Counted from the first letter of the stretch, positions 11,333 through 21,148 are shown. The stretch: 64,000 nucleotides of DNA from Acidimicrobiia bacterium (GCA_022822905.1 JAJDYE010000006.1:1-64000), one strand, 5' to 3'. Translations and numbers: made by a program. Notes: generated from the letters alone by a model not told the origin.

Positions 11333-14300
11333 TCAGGATGGCTCGAAGATGAGCTCGGGCACCACGACCTCCCAGGTGTCGCGCTGAAGCTGCTCTTGGT
11401 ACTGCGGCTCTGAGTGCTTGCGGCTCCAAGATGCAACCGCCAGAACGGTGGCTCCAACAGGGGTCATTCGGTTTGGAGGTTCAAACGATTGTGCCAGCAC
11501 GCCCACTACTACCCCTGTATGGTCAAGCAATTCCCATCGTCCGGCCCGCTCTTGAATTTGGAGTGGATCGCCCGGCGACAGCGTGGCAATGGCGCGATGT
11601 ACTGGATCGTGGTGCGGTTTTCGGCCCGCGAAGCTCAGATAGACGTTCTTCAGATTGAGCTGCCAATACTGCCGGGACAACTCTGTTGCCGGCACAGGCA
11701 GCCCGACAGGTTCTCGCCAAACAACTGCTGCACTGTCCCGTAGCGCTTCCTTCATCGGATTCAGTTCGCCAAGATCCCCGAGGGCAAGGGTTTGGCGGGC
11801 CCGGGTCATGGCCACGTAGTACAGGCGGCGCTCGGCGTCAGGATCTTGAACTTGTCCGACGCGGTCCCAACCGCCGTCGAGAACGACAACGTGATCGAAC
11901 TCCAGGCCTTTGGCGCGGTGGGCGGTCGCGAGCAGCAGCCCTCGTTGGCGCTTGCGCGCTTCACGCCCCCATTCGGCCAGCCATTCGATGAACGAGTCCA
12001 CCGGGACCTCAGCCAGACCCGCTTCAACCTCGTGGTCCTCAAAGGCCTCCTTGAGGAGCTCAGTCCATGGGGTGTGCTCTTGCCCGCTCAGCCAGGCACG
12101 CAGGTCGGTGATTCCAACGAGGGCGGGATCGCGCCGTCGGAGCCAGCCCAACAGAGCCTGTGTCTCTCGGAGATGCCAGACGCTCGGTATTTCCTCGTTG
12201 GCCATGTCTACTGGGATGCCCTCGATTTCGCAAAAGCTCCGAAGCGGATGCAGGTAGTTCCATTCCCGGGCAATGACGGCGCAGCGCGACCAGTCCCACC
12301 CCGTATCGAGGCTGGCCAGCCGTTGAAGCTCGACCATGGCCGCCTGGGCTTGGGAGATGGCGTCGCGCCCCGCGGGGAGCACTTGCACCTTGCCGTGGGT
12401 TACCGGGTCGAGTGCCGCCCATCGACCGCCTGCTGGATCCCTCGACCGTCCTTTGTCGATTTGGATCGCATGGTCTGCCTTCATCCGGTTCTGGGCTGGT
12501 TTGATGACCGCGTTAGCAGCATCGATGATGTGGCGGGTTGATCGGTAGTTGTCCACCAGGAAAGCGGGTCGGGCCTGGTAGTCCTCCTCGAATCTGCGAA
12601 TGAACTGTACCGACGATCCCTTGAAGGCGTAGATGTTCTGATCGTCGTCGCCCACCGCGAACAAGGTCAGCTTGGCATCGGCGTCTGCTTGAGTCCGGCC
12701 AGCCAGGGCCGAGATGAGGTTGTACTCGTCGCGGCCGACATCTTGGTATTCGTCCACCAGAATCCAGCGGAACCCCGCCAGCAGCCGGGCCCGCGTCTCT
12801 TCGGCCTCTTCAGACGGCAGCCCTTCGCCATGCAGCAGGGCGGTGGCCTCCCTGAGAATATCCTGGAACTGCTCACCAACGGGGCGGTCGACTCGCTCTG
12901 CGAAACTGGCGCCAACAAGCCTCATGGCCAGGGCATGGCAGGTGAGCACCAGTACCCCTCGCGAGTCGTCTCCAACCAACTCAGCAAGTCGGCGACGTAT
13001 CTCAACTGCGGCATGCCGGTTGTAGGCCAGGGCAAGAATGCCCCGAGGATCCTCGCGCCTCACTCGAATCAAATAGGCGATTCGATGCACCAAGACCCGG
13101 GTCTTGCCCGAACCAGGCCCGGCCAGCACCAGCACATTGGTGGTTTCACGGTCGTCGGCCACTAGATCTCGCTGCGAGCGATTCCTCAGGCTCTCGACGA
13201 TGTTGTGCCACGACTCTGGCAACGTCTGCCGGGAGAGGTCCTGGTCGCGGTCGGGAAGCCAGCGACGCAGGAACTCGGCTTCTCCCAAAACGAAGTAGTC
13301 GACAGACAGGCGAAGAGCATCGGCCATGGTGCCCAGCCCGCGTTGGGCGTACTCGGCCATGACATGGATCTGGCGCACGGACTCCTCATAGTGGACCTGC
13401 AACGACTGGAAGTCGGACTGCAAAAAGCCGCGTCGTTCGGGTGAGAGGCGAATGGTCATGGCTGGGCGGAACACGGTGAGGCCCCGGTTCAACCTGATGA
13501 CCTCCTGCTCGTGCAGCCACAACAGCGAACGGTCCACGAGCTTGCGGAAATCCTTGACCTCCGCTTGCAGCGCGAGATCGCTCTCCACGGCGTGCGCCAG
13601 CTTTCCCAGTGTGGTCTCGGCCAACAGGTCGGTGCCGCGCCGAACCGAGGGCAGACGCGAGAGCAAATGATCGAGCAGGCGAGCGGCGCCAGCCCGCCGT
13701 CGTTTCGCGATGTTCCCCAGCGAACCCCATTCCCGCTTCAGCGTCACCCAAACGCTCTCGGAATCGGGATGGCTCACCACGATGCTGCCGGCGGCAGACT
13801 CCTCATCACGTCCGTCTTCTGCGATCCCTTGCAGGATTCGCACTATGTGCTCTGGCCTGACCTGTTCGTGGCCTGCGTCTTTGATCCTCTGTGTAACTGC
13901 GCGGAGATTGAGCGGGGCAGGATCTCCGACTCCCATGTCGGGGGCCAACTCCTGCATGAGCTCCAGCAACTTCTCCTCCACCCCAGCCGCCTCGGTGAGC
14001 CGCTGCCGCGAACTCCGGGCAACACCGGCATGGACAAAGGCAGTCAACACCGTGTCGTTGCTGGCGATTCCGCACTTCTCGAGGTCGTAGAGCGCACCCC
14101 GCACCTGTCCGGGGCTGAGACCGACGGCGTCCATCAGCATGTCGGTGGAGATGCCTTCGTCGGGGTTGGCTTCGAGCAGCTTCTGCACGATGGCAAGGAG
14201 CCTCTCCCGCGCTGGATCGCCCAGCCGTCGGGCCTCAAGCTTCCTCTTCGCTTCCTCGACCGAACTCACGCGCAGCGAAGAGGGGAAGATCTGCACCCGA

Positions 14301-16612
14301 TTCTCTTCACGGGTAAGCAGATCCGACTCCTCCAGCCAGGTGATCGCAGTTCGCGCCCGGGTGTCGTCAGTAGCCGAATCCCGTCTGAAGTCGTATTCCT
14401 GGTCGTTGATGAGGATCTCACCGGTGCTGGCCACCACTTCGTCGCTGCCGTTTCGCTTACTCAACCGACGAAGTGCCCGAAGAACTCCGTGTATCTCCCG
14501 CCGGGTGAGCCGGGAACGAGCCGACATGCCGAATTGCCGTTCTACGTCATCTCTCGTATAGAGCAGCACGCAGTGGGCTTGTTGCTGGTCTCTTCCGGCA
14601 CGGCCCGCTTCTTGCAGATAGTTCTCCAACGAAGAGGGAACGTCGGCGTGAACCACCAGCCGCACATCGGGTTTGTCTATGCCCATGCCAAACGCGTTCG
14701 TGGCGACGATCACCCGCAGCTCGCCCTCGATGAAGGAACGTTGGATGGTCTTTTTCTCTTCAGGCTGCAATCCAGCATGGAATCGATCGGCGGAGACCCC
14801 GCGCGCCGTCAAGTAGTTGGCCAGCTCTTCGGTATGTCGACGCGTCGCGCAATACACGATCGCACCGCCTTCGCGACCGGGCGGCAAGTGGTTTTCCAAC
14901 ATCTCGTAGACTTCGTTGGACTTCATCGAACTGGTGGTCTCCACCACCACGAACTCGAGATTGGTGCGCTTGCTGCCGCCATCGAACTCCCGCATCTCGA
15001 TATCAAGCCGTTCGCTGAAGTGATCGATGATGTCCCTTTTGACCTCGGGCTTGGCCGTGGCAGTCAGACACAGCAACGGCGGTACGGGGCCACCTTCTGC
15101 CTCTGCCCGCTCCCGTATGTACCGGGCCACGTAGCGGTAGTCGGGACGGAAGTCATGACCCCACTTCGACAGGCAGTGGGCTTCGTCTATCACCCAGCTG
15201 CCGATTTCGCGCTGGTCGAGCGCCCGTCGAAATGAGACGCTACGAAGCTGCTCGGGAGATGTCAGCACGATAGCGGCATCGCCGAGCCTCAGCTTTTCCA
15301 ATGCATTGGTGCGCTCGGGCATCGACAACATGCCGTTGACGGTGACACAGGAAGCGATGCCTCGGGCCTCGAGTCCTGCGACCTGATCCACCATCAGGGC
15401 CACCAAGGGCGAGATGACCACGGTTACTGCCCCGGTCTTCTCGTATCGCGAAAGGGCTGGTATCTGGTAGCACAACGACTTGCCTGTACCCGTGGGCAGA
15501 ATCCCGAGGACGTGCTGGCCCTCCATCGCCGCTTCGACGATGGACTGCTGCAAGGAATGCCCTTGCCGTTCCGGATCTTGCGGTTTGGGTCTGAAGGCGT
15601 CGAAGCCGAAGAGTCGTTTGAGTTCCTTGGTGGCATTGTGGCGCTCCCGGCACCAGGGGCATCCCCGGTCGTCACATCGGCGGTCGCGCAGGCGTCTGAC
15701 CAACGCGCCGGCTTCGGGAAATTGGTGCCGCACCCAAGGCGGCATGACCGAGTTGCCCCCTGCTACCGACAGCCACGCCAGGGCGTAAGCGAGGGGCCAG
15801 CCATGCTTATCGGCGGAGGCGATGGCCTGCCGGGCATGGGTGCGGCAGGAGACATCGTGTAGTCGAGCTTGGATCGCCTCGCTCGCTTCGGCATCCGACG
15901 GCCTCGGGGAGCGACGCAGACACTCAAAAAACAGGTCAAAGCCGGAGTTGGGGTGCCCACCAGTGAGCCAATGCCAGGCTGCCAACAAGTCTGACGGCAC
16001 CTCCAGAAGACTCGCCTGCTGTTTGGTGAACACTTCTAAGGCCAGTTCGGCGTCCTGCTTTGGGTCGTTCTTACGCTCAGAGTTGAGTTGCCCGTCTTGA
16101 TAGTGCTTGACAAGACGGTGGTACGGATTGCGAGGAGAGGCGAGTGGATTGAGCCACAGCGTGTCTATTGCCGGCAGTCGCAGCAGGCGCAGATCGGGCT
16201 TGGCCGCTTGCAGATGGCGCCGGTCGAAGTCGATGAGATTGTGGCCGAGCACGAAATTGGCGCCCCTGGCGAGATGGTCTAGCTCGGCTAGCGCCTGTTC
16301 AAACCGGCGACCTCCTGAGGGGAATACAACCGACTTCTCGGTATCAGGGCGTACTCCGGCAAAGGCGTGAATGCGCTCGGTTTCCTTCGATACCTCAAGG
16401 TCGATGGCAAGGCAGCGAGACAGTCTCATGTGTAGACGCTCGGCTTCGATCTCGCTGCTCAGGCCATCGGAGGTGCTCGATCCAGAGCGGGTGGCGACGT
16501 CGTGCATAGCTGTGGATCGTTGACCACCCGAAAGAGTGCGACGGTGCGTCCCAACCTGATCAGCGGGCACTGCATCCGGCACGGGGAGGATGCTAGACGT
16601 TGACAGTTGCAT
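11333..16612 (-). CDS. Exonuclease-RecQ-UvrD fusion helicase
   Basis: A very large (about 1759 aa) DNA-processing protein with three parts. Residues about 65-200 form a DEDD-type 3'-5' exonuclease-like fold (AIDLEV, HNLIDFD, PAIDTLW, NDPKQDAEL). A Cys/His cluster (CDDRGCPWCRERH, about 313-325) then leads into a RecQ helicase: PTGTGKSLCYQIPAL (about 374), DEAHCLSKWGHDFRPDYRYV (about 476), AFGMGIDKPDVR and QEAGRAGRD. From about 1160 on is a UvrD/PcrA-like helicase: LAGPGSGKTRVLVHR, VDEYQDVGRDEYNL, GDDDQNIYAFKGSS, TAHRAKGLEFDHVVVLDGGW and LYYVAMTRARQTL. Start uncertain: ATG 16612 has AGGGGA 8 nt upstream; ATGs at 16690, 16507 and 16429 are alternatives. It probably acts in recombinational repair or on foreign DNA. 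Confidence 0.9.
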   Translation of the reverse strand: MQLSTSSILPVPDAVPADQVGTHRRTLSGGQRSTAMHDVATRSGSSTSDGLSSEIEAERLHMRLSRCLAIDLEVSKETERIHAFAGVRPDTEKSVVFPSGGRRFEQALAELDHLARGANFVLGHNLIDFDRRHLQAAKPDLRLLRLPAIDTLWLNPLASPRNPYHRLVKHYQDGQLNSERKNDPKQDAELALEVFTKQQASLLEVPSDLLAAWHWLTGGHPNSGFDLFFECLRRSPRPSDAEASEAIQARLHDVSCRTHARQAIASADKHGWPLAYALAWLSVAGGNSVMPPWVRHQFPEAGALVRRLRDRRCDDRGCPWCRERHNATKELKRLFGFDAFRPKPQDPERQGHSLQQSIVEAAMEGQHVLGILPTGTGKSLCYQIPALSRYEKTGAVTVVISPLVALMVDQVAGLEARGIASCVTVNGMLSMPERTNALEKLRLGDAAIVLTSPEQLRSVSFRRALDQREIGSWVIDEAHCLSKWGHDFRPDYRYVARYIRERAEAEGGPVPPLLCLTATAKPEVKRDIIDHFSERLDIEMREFDGGSKRTNLEFVVVETTSSMKSNEVYEMLENHLPPGREGGAIVYCATRRHTEELANYLTARGVSADRFHAGLQPEEKKTIQRSFIEGELRVIVATNAFGMGIDKPDVRLVVHADVPSSLENYLQEAGRAGRDQQQAHCVLLYTRDDVERQFGMSARSRLTRREIHGVLRALRRLSKRNGSDEVVASTGEILINDQEYDFRRDSATDDTRARTAITWLEESDLLTREENRVQIFPSSLRVSSVEEAKRKLEARRLGDPARERLLAIVQKLLEANPDEGISTDMLMDAVGLSPGQVRGALYDLEKCGIASNDTVLTAFVHAGVARSSRQRLTEAAGVEEKLLELMQELAPDMGVGDPAPLNLRAVTQRIKDAGHEQVRPEHIVRILQGIAEDGRDEESAAGSIVVSHPDSESVWVTLKREWGSLGNIAKRRRAGAARLLDHLLSRLPSVRRGTDLLAETTLGKLAHAVESDLALQAEVKDFRKLVDRSLLWLHEQEVIRLNRGLTVFRPAMTIRLSPERRGFLQSDFQSLQVHYEESVRQIHVMAEYAQRGLGTMADALRLSVDYFVLGEAEFLRRWLPDRDQDLSRQTLPESWHNIVESLRNRSQRDLVADDRETTNVLVLAGPGSGKTRVLVHRIAYLIRVRREDPRGILALAYNRHAAVEIRRRLAELVGDDSRGVLVLTCHALAMRLVGASFAERVDRPVGEQFQDILREATALLHGEGLPSEEAEETRARLLAGFRWILVDEYQDVGRDEYNLISALAGRTQADADAKLTLFAVGDDDQNIYAFKGSSVQFIRRFEEDYQARPAFLVDNYRSTRHIIDAANAVIKPAQNRMKADHAIQIDKGRSRDPAGGRWAALDPVTHGKVQVLPAGRDAISQAQAAMVELQRLASLDTGWDWSRCAVIAREWNYLHPLRSFCEIEGIPVDMANEEIPSVWHLRETQALLGWLRRRDPALVGITDLRAWLSGQEHTPWTELLKEAFEDHEVEAGLAEVPVDSFIEWLAEWGREARKRQRGLLLATAHRAKGLEFDHVVVLDGGWDRVGQVQDPDAERRLYYVAMTRARQTLALGDLGELNPMKEALRDSAAVVWREPVGLPVPATELSRQYWQLNLKNVYLSFAGRKPHHDPVHRAIATLSPGDPLQIQERAGRWELLDHTGVVVGVLAQSFEPPNRMTPVGATVLAVASWSRKHSEPQYQEQLQRDTWEVVVPELIFEPS

Positions 16613-16745
16613 GTCGGCTTTCCCCTGCCAACACTCGACTGAAAAACGTCGAGATTCATATGTTGTGACTGTAAATAGATCATTTTTCATCGTTGACGAG
16701 ATATGTCATGTAGATACTGTCACTGGTGTCGGTAGACTGGTGGGC

Positions 16746-17912
16746 ATGGAATCTGGGACGTTGACCAGGGAAAACACCGGCGCTGGCGTGCATGTTGATG
16801 CGGTGGACATCACTGGTCTGGACGATATTTCTTTGGATTTGCGGTTGCGTCAGATAGGGCGGGCTCGCAACCAACTGGATGGGTTCTTGGCGGAGGCGGT
16901 GGCAGAGAAGAAGCGGCGCACCAGCCCGTATGACACGGCCAACACACTGAAATCTGAGCTCCGCCAATCGGGCCAGCAGGCCCAGCGCACCATGCGCGAC
17001 GCTGAACAGTTGGAATCGCTGGCGGCCACTCGGGGAGCGCTCTCTGACAGTCGCATCACCTCCGAGCACGCCCGCATCCTGGGAACTGCGGCCCAAGCAG
17101 GGCCCCTGGACGAAGACAAGATGCTGGCCGCTGCCGAGCACCAGACCCCCGAGCAATTGCGGCGCACGGTGCGCGAGCACCAAGACGAGCTGTCTGGCGA
17201 TACAGACGGTGCCAAGCGGCTTGAGCGCCAACGAAGAAAACGCACCGCCAGCTTCACTGAGCAAGACGATGGCATGTGGCGACTGTTCGCCCTGTTCGAC
17301 CCGGTGACTGCCCAGGGCATCCGGGCCGCGCTGAACCACAAGACCGACATGGCCTGGCACGCCACCACCGGCCGCGAGCGGCTCGAAGCCCGCCACCGCC
17401 GGGCCGATGCCATCGCTGGGCTGCTGACTCGCACCACAGACGGCGAGTCCGAGCAGCCCCAGCCGACCAGTTTGTTGATCCTGGCCGATTACGACGCCAT
17501 CGACCGCCAACTCGGCAATCCTCGGTTGGCTGATGGCAGCCCGTTGCCTCAAGATGAGTTCCGCAAGCTGGCCTGCGACGCCGAAATCCTCACCGGGATC
17601 TTCGATGCCGACCTGCAATGCCTCTCACTGGGCCGCCAACGCCACCCCAGTCCCCAACTCCGGGCCGCCATTACCGCTCGAGACCAAGGCTGCATCGGCT
17701 GTCGAGCTGAACCCGAGTGGTGCGTCTCCCACCACATCATCCACTGGGAAGACGACGGCCCCACCCAATCCGACAACCTCGTGCAGCTCTGCCACGACTG
17801 TCACCACAAGGTCCATCACCGAAACTGGGACGTCGAACACCATCCCGACACCGGCCGCCCCTACCTACGGCCCCCCTGGCAACAACCCCCCGAACCACCG
17901 CCCAGACGCTGA
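16746..17912 (+). CDS. DUF222 domain / HNH endonuclease (13E12-repeat family)
   Basis: A 388-aa protein of the DUF222-HNH family that occurs in many copies in actinobacteria. The helical DUF222 part spans about residues 20-290. The C-terminal HNH nuclease reads CIGCRAEPEWCVSHHIIHWEDDGP (written in two parts: CIGCRAEPEWC, SHHIIHWEDDGP), then NLVQLCHDCHHKVHH, with two CXXC zinc-binding pairs and the catalytic HH. Its cellular role is not established. The frame is open from 16590, but the ATG at 16746 fits the family and has GGTGGG just upstream and a -10-like TAGACT at 16733-16738. It is divergent from the large helicase. Confidence 0.85.
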   Translation: MESGTLTRENTGAGVHVDAVDITGLDDISLDLRLRQIGRARNQLDGFLAEAVAEKKRRTSPYDTANTLKSELRQSGQQAQRTMRDAEQLESLAATRGALSDSRITSEHARILGTAAQAGPLDEDKMLAAAEHQTPEQLRRTVREHQDELSGDTDGAKRLERQRRKRTASFTEQDDGMWRLFALFDPVTAQGIRAALNHKTDMAWHATTGRERLEARHRRADAIAGLLTRTTDGESEQPQPTSLLILADYDAIDRQLGNPRLADGSPLPQDEFRKLACDAEILTGIFDADLQCLSLGRQRHPSPQLRAAITARDQGCIGCRAEPEWCVSHHIIHWEDDGPTQSDNLVQLCHDCHHKVHHRNWDVEHHPDTGRPYLRPPWQQPPEPPPRR

Positions 17913-18009
17913 CAAGCCGTGCTCAGTCAATCGTAGCTACGCAGGTTTCATTGGGAGGCTGGCCACACACCCCGAGGCTGGCAACATCGACGCTCGGATA
18001 TCGACGCTC

Positions 18010-18270
18010 CTAGGAAGTCTCAGCCTCGCCGATTTCTTTGAGGGCGTCGCCGATGGCGGCCCGCAGGCGACGGGCTAGCGGTGGGGGCAGATGGGCTACC
18101 AGGCCATAGCCGGCCTGGCCCACTTCCTCAACGGTGAGCACCACCCGCGGGGCGGCATCTTCGTAGTCGTCGGCAATGGCCACCGCCCATGACACAGGGG
18201 AGAACTCGTCGTCGTCACTGGGGGGCAGGTCAGCCGGATCGAAGGGGTAGTCGTCAATAGACCGGCGCAC
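18010..18270 (-). CDS. Hypothetical acidic protein
   Basis: An 86-aa protein with a GTG start and good codon bias. It has an acidic N-terminal third (DPADLPPSDDDEFSPVS), a beta-like middle (PRVVLTVEEVGQAGYGLVAHL), and a helical C terminus (LARRLRAAIGDALKEIGEAE). No family is recognised. There is no membrane segment or signal. It stands alone between the DUF222-HNH gene and the transposase-like regulator. The 260 bases on its right (18271-18531) show no gene. Confidence 0.5.
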   Translation of the reverse strand: MRRSIDDYPFDPADLPPSDDDEFSPVSWAVAIADDYEDAAPRVVLTVEEVGQAGYGLVAHLPPPLARRLRAAIGDALKEIGEAETS

Positions 18271-18531
18271 CCCGGCGATGGTAGCGGGGTGCCGGTACCG
18301 GAGCGCCGGTATTGGGCGATAGCACCGCGAGCCTTGGTGATCGGTACCCTATGAGCGCGGCCACCCGTGCCGCCACCTGCCCGCAAACACCTCGGCCGAA
18401 GCCGGGTCTGCGCGCGCTGAGCGGAGCATCTGCTCGGTGGCTGCCTCTTGACCACCCAAACCGCCCAGTCCATTGGCCGAACTCATTTGCCGAACCCGGA
18501 TTATTGAACGATAAAAACCCAACACTGGTAG

Positions 18532-19533
18532 GATGAAGGCATATCACCAGTCGCTGGGGTCCTGTCCCCGCTGGCGGCTGACGAGACCTCCGCTGAAGAG
18601 TATCTCGTCGGATTCCGCTGGCCTGCTGGAGTCCTATGCCCTAAGTGCGGTGCAGCCGATCCCAGTGTCAGGTCCCAGGACCCTCCGTTGAGGTGGCGGT
18701 GCCGATCCTGTCGGAGGGACTTCACCGCGACAACCGACACCGCCATGCACAGATCGAAAATAGGGCTCACCAAATGGCTGGCCGCGATCTGGTCCTGGGA
18801 CATTCGCCCACCAGTTCTAGCGCGCGACCTCAGCATCTCCGCTCCGACATCGCGCCGCATCGCGGCTGCCTTGGAGATGGCAGAGCAGCCGCCGGGAGAA
18901 GGCCGCCTAGCGGTCCTGCTCACCCAGCACCACGATCTGACCGAGGCGATGCGTGCCCGCCTGCCGGCCACCCTCCAACCCGAGGACAACCCCATCGCCG
19001 ATCTGACCAGCGGGCAGCGGACCGTTATGGCTGTGCTGCGAAATAGACCCAGAGGAGCGGAGGCAGAGCAGATCGCCAGCGCTTCCGGGCTCACCGTTGA
19101 GCACACAGCAAGTTGCCTGGAAGCCCTATCGAGGCGGGGGTACGCCTGCTGCGAGGAAGCGAGCGTTGCCTGGGGATACGGCTCGCTGACAGTTCCCCTG
19201 TGGTCCCTCGATCTCAATGATGAGTGCATCCTCGCCCTGGCATTTTTGCCAAGGAGGCCTGACCCTGTAGACCGCTCCCTTCCCGAGCAAGTCCCGCCGG
19301 AGTTCTGGTGGCTGTTCTGGTCAGGTTCCCATGCAGGCGACCTCAGGCTCCCTGAGGACGCATTCCAAGTGGCTTGCACGCTTTTGGACGGACCTGATCG
19401 CGTCGCCCGCGAGTGGGCACTTCGATGCCTGCCAGTGGAGTCCCTTCGGCGATGTCGCGGGATGCGCGGATACGACATTGACCCGCTCGCCTCTGCAATC
19501 GACGCGGCGATCTTGGAGAGATCCATTGCCTGA
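18532..19533 (+). CDS. Transposase-like zinc-ribbon / winged-helix regulator, start codon lost
   Basis: The coding frame opens after a TAG at 18529-18531 and has no usual start until a TTG at 18688, which would cut the zinc finger. Visible parts are GFRWPAGVLCPKCG ... RWRCRSCRRDFTATTDTAMHR (a CXXC/CXXC zinc ribbon as in IS1595-family transposases), a helix-turn-helix at LARDLSISAPTSRRIAAAL, then a winged-helix segment (LTSGQRTVMAVLRNRP...GLTVEHTASCLEALSRRGY). No DDE catalytic domain follows. An ATG at 18533 is one base out of frame, so a single missing G near 18538 would restore MKGISPVAGV. Its stop overlaps the nucleotidyltransferase start, which suggests a regulator-toxin operon. Confidence 0.55.
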   Translation, partial: DEGISPVAGVLSPLAADETSAEEYLVGFRWPAGVLCPKCGAADPSVRSQDPPLRWRCRSCRRDFTATTDTAMHRSKIGLTKWLAAIWSWDIRPPVLARDLSISAPTSRRIAAALEMAEQPPGEGRLAVLLTQHHDLTEAMRARLPATLQPEDNPIADLTSGQRTVMAVLRNRPRGAEAEQIASASGLTVEHTASCLEALSRRGYACCEEASVAWGYGSLTVPLWSLDLNDECILALAFLPRRPDPVDRSLPEQVPPEFWWLFWSGSHAGDLRLPEDAFQVACTLLDGPDRVAREWALRCLPVESLRRCRGMRGYDIDPLASAIDAAILERSIA

Positions 19534-20045
19534 GATTGACGGATGGGCCGACTACATCCCGGAACCGGCAAGGGAGGTGTGGCCCATCCTGGGACGAGAG
19601 CTTAAAAAAATCGACGGATTCCTGGTGGGGGGAACAGCGCTCGCCATTCATTTGAGACATAGAACATCCTTCGACCTGGATTACCTAGCAGCCGAGTCGT
19701 TCTCGGGGGACCACCTCGCCAGGTCGCTCACGAGGAAAACTGGCGATGTCGAAGTCATCGACTCCGGTTCTGGGATCCTCCCTCGAAGACGGCTTCCTTT
19801 TCCATATGCGCCGCTATGGGACCACGTCGGCGTCGAAGGACTTGGAGAGAATCATCAATCTCCTCGACAGCCCAGGAGAACTAGACCCTGATCGGGTGTT
19901 CGACTACCAGTCCTCTGACACGCTCGCCTATCTGAAGGCCAGAACGCCCGCTCTGCGAAGGCATCTGTACCAGATGAGAGTTCAATTTCCCCGTGCTCGT
20001 CGACCTAAGCCTTTCGATCCGCCGACGAAGTTCGGCCCCGCTTAG
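19526..20045 (+). pseudogene. AbiEii-like nucleotidyltransferase, frameshifted
   Basis: A TTG at 19526, overlapping the upstream stop, begins MPEIDGWADYIPEPAREVW, then IDGFLVGGTALAIHLRHRTSFDLDYL. This matches the GG-T-A-L and H-R-S-D-D core of AbiEii/DUF1814 nucleotidyltransferase toxins. After about residue 85 the frame loses sense and stops at 19891. Another frame (from about 19,800 to the stop at 20043-20045) carries the expected tail TTSASKDLERIINLLDSPGE (part), FDYQSSDTLAYLKART. The region between seems shortened, so the gene is broken by an indel and probably a deletion. AbiEii toxins usually pair with an AbiEi antitoxin; here the partner is the zinc-ribbon protein upstream. Confidence 0.6.
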
Positions 20046-20056
20046 ACCTGGCTGCA

Positions 20057-21148
20057 ATGGCGCTGCCAGCCGTGCCGGTCGGTACGGTTTTGAGCATGGC
20101 TGCCGGTTCCTCCATCGCCAATGACGCCCTTTTGCGGGCGTGTCGCGGGCTGTCGGTGGAGCGGGTGCCGGTGTGGTTCATGCGCCAGGCGGGGCGGTCG
20201 TTGCCTGAGTACCGGGCTATCCGGGGGGAAGGCTCGATGCTGGACACCATCGCTCGTCCCGAGGTGGCTACCGAGATCACCCTTCAGCCGGTGCGCCGTT
20301 ATGGGGTGGACGCGGCCATCTTGTACTCCGACATCGTGGTGCCCACCCACGCCATCGGGTTCGGAGTGGACATCGTGCCCGGGGTGGGGCCGGTGGTGGA
20401 GCACCCGTTTCGGGAGGCCCGCGACCTGGATCGGCTGCGCCCGCTCGATCCCGACGCCGACACCCCCTATGTGCTGGAAACAGTCCGCAACCTGGTGTCG
20501 GAGCTGGATGTGCCGTTGATCGCCTTCGCCGGAGCGCCGTTCACCATGGCCTCCTATTTGGTGGAGGGAGGGCCGTCTCGCACCCACGCCCTCACCAAGC
20601 GGTTCATGCATAGCGAACCCGACCTGTGGGCCGCGCTGATGGACCGATTGGCTGATCTGGCTATCGCGTCCATTGGCTCGCAGCTCGATGCCGGGGCTTC
20701 CGCCTTTCAGCTTTTTGATTCGTGGGCCGGGGCGCTGGCCCCCGATGAATACCGGCAGTTCGTGCTGCCGGCCAGCCAGCGAGTGTTCGCTGAGTTGGGC
20801 AGCCGGGGCGATGGGGCACCGGGCATCCACTTCGGGGTGGGCACCGGCGAGCTGCTGGAGCTGTTGGCCAAAGCTGGGGCCGATGTAGTGGGGGTGGACT
20901 GGCGAGTGCATCTGGACGACGCTCGAGAGCGGCTCGGCCCCGATGTGGCCGTGCAGGGCAACTTGGATCCCGCCGCGGTGCTGGCCCCGTGGCCGGTGGT
21001 GGCCGACCGGGCCACCGACGTGCTGGATCGCAACGCCGGCCAGCCGGGTCACGTGTTCAACCTGGGCCACGGCGTGCTGCCCGAAACCGATCCCGAGACG
21101 CTGGAACGGGTGGTGGAGTTGGTACACGGGTACAAGGCCGCGCCGTGA
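20057..21148 (+). CDS. hemE: Uroporphyrinogen decarboxylase HemE
   Basis: HemE removes four acetate carboxyls from uroporphyrinogen III to give coproporphyrinogen III in heme synthesis. The protein is up to 363 aa and contains the signature PVWFMRQAGRSLPEYR near the N terminus, YSDIVVPTHAIGFGVDIVPG, IAFAGAPFTMASYLVEGG, FDSWAGALAPDEY, FGVGTGELLELL and VQGNLDPAAVLAP. The family usually begins close to residue 14 of this frame, so the ATG at 20096 (MAAGSSIANDALLRA) is an equally good start. hemY follows, so this is a small heme operon. Confidence 0.95.
   Translation: MALPAVPVGTVLSMAAGSSIANDALLRACRGLSVERVPVWFMRQAGRSLPEYRAIRGEGSMLDTIARPEVATEITLQPVRRYGVDAAILYSDIVVPTHAIGFGVDIVPGVGPVVEHPFREARDLDRLRPLDPDADTPYVLETVRNLVSELDVPLIAFAGAPFTMASYLVEGGPSRTHALTKRFMHSEPDLWAALMDRLADLAIASIGSQLDAGASAFQLFDSWAGALAPDEYRQFVLPASQRVFAELGSRGDGAPGIHFGVGTGELLELLAKAGADVVGVDWRVHLDDARERLGPDVAVQGNLDPAAVLAPWPVVADRATDVLDRNAGQPGHVFNLGHGVLPETDPETLERVVELVHGYKAAP

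Noticed and set aside
13511..15235. 574-codon plus-strand ORF opposite the RecQ part
   Set aside because: No motifs, and the minus strand carries complete RecQ motifs over the same bases.
18532..19533. Intact IS1595-type insertion sequence
   Set aside because: Only the zinc ribbon and HTH match. There is no DDE domain, and no terminal inverted repeats or target duplication were seen.
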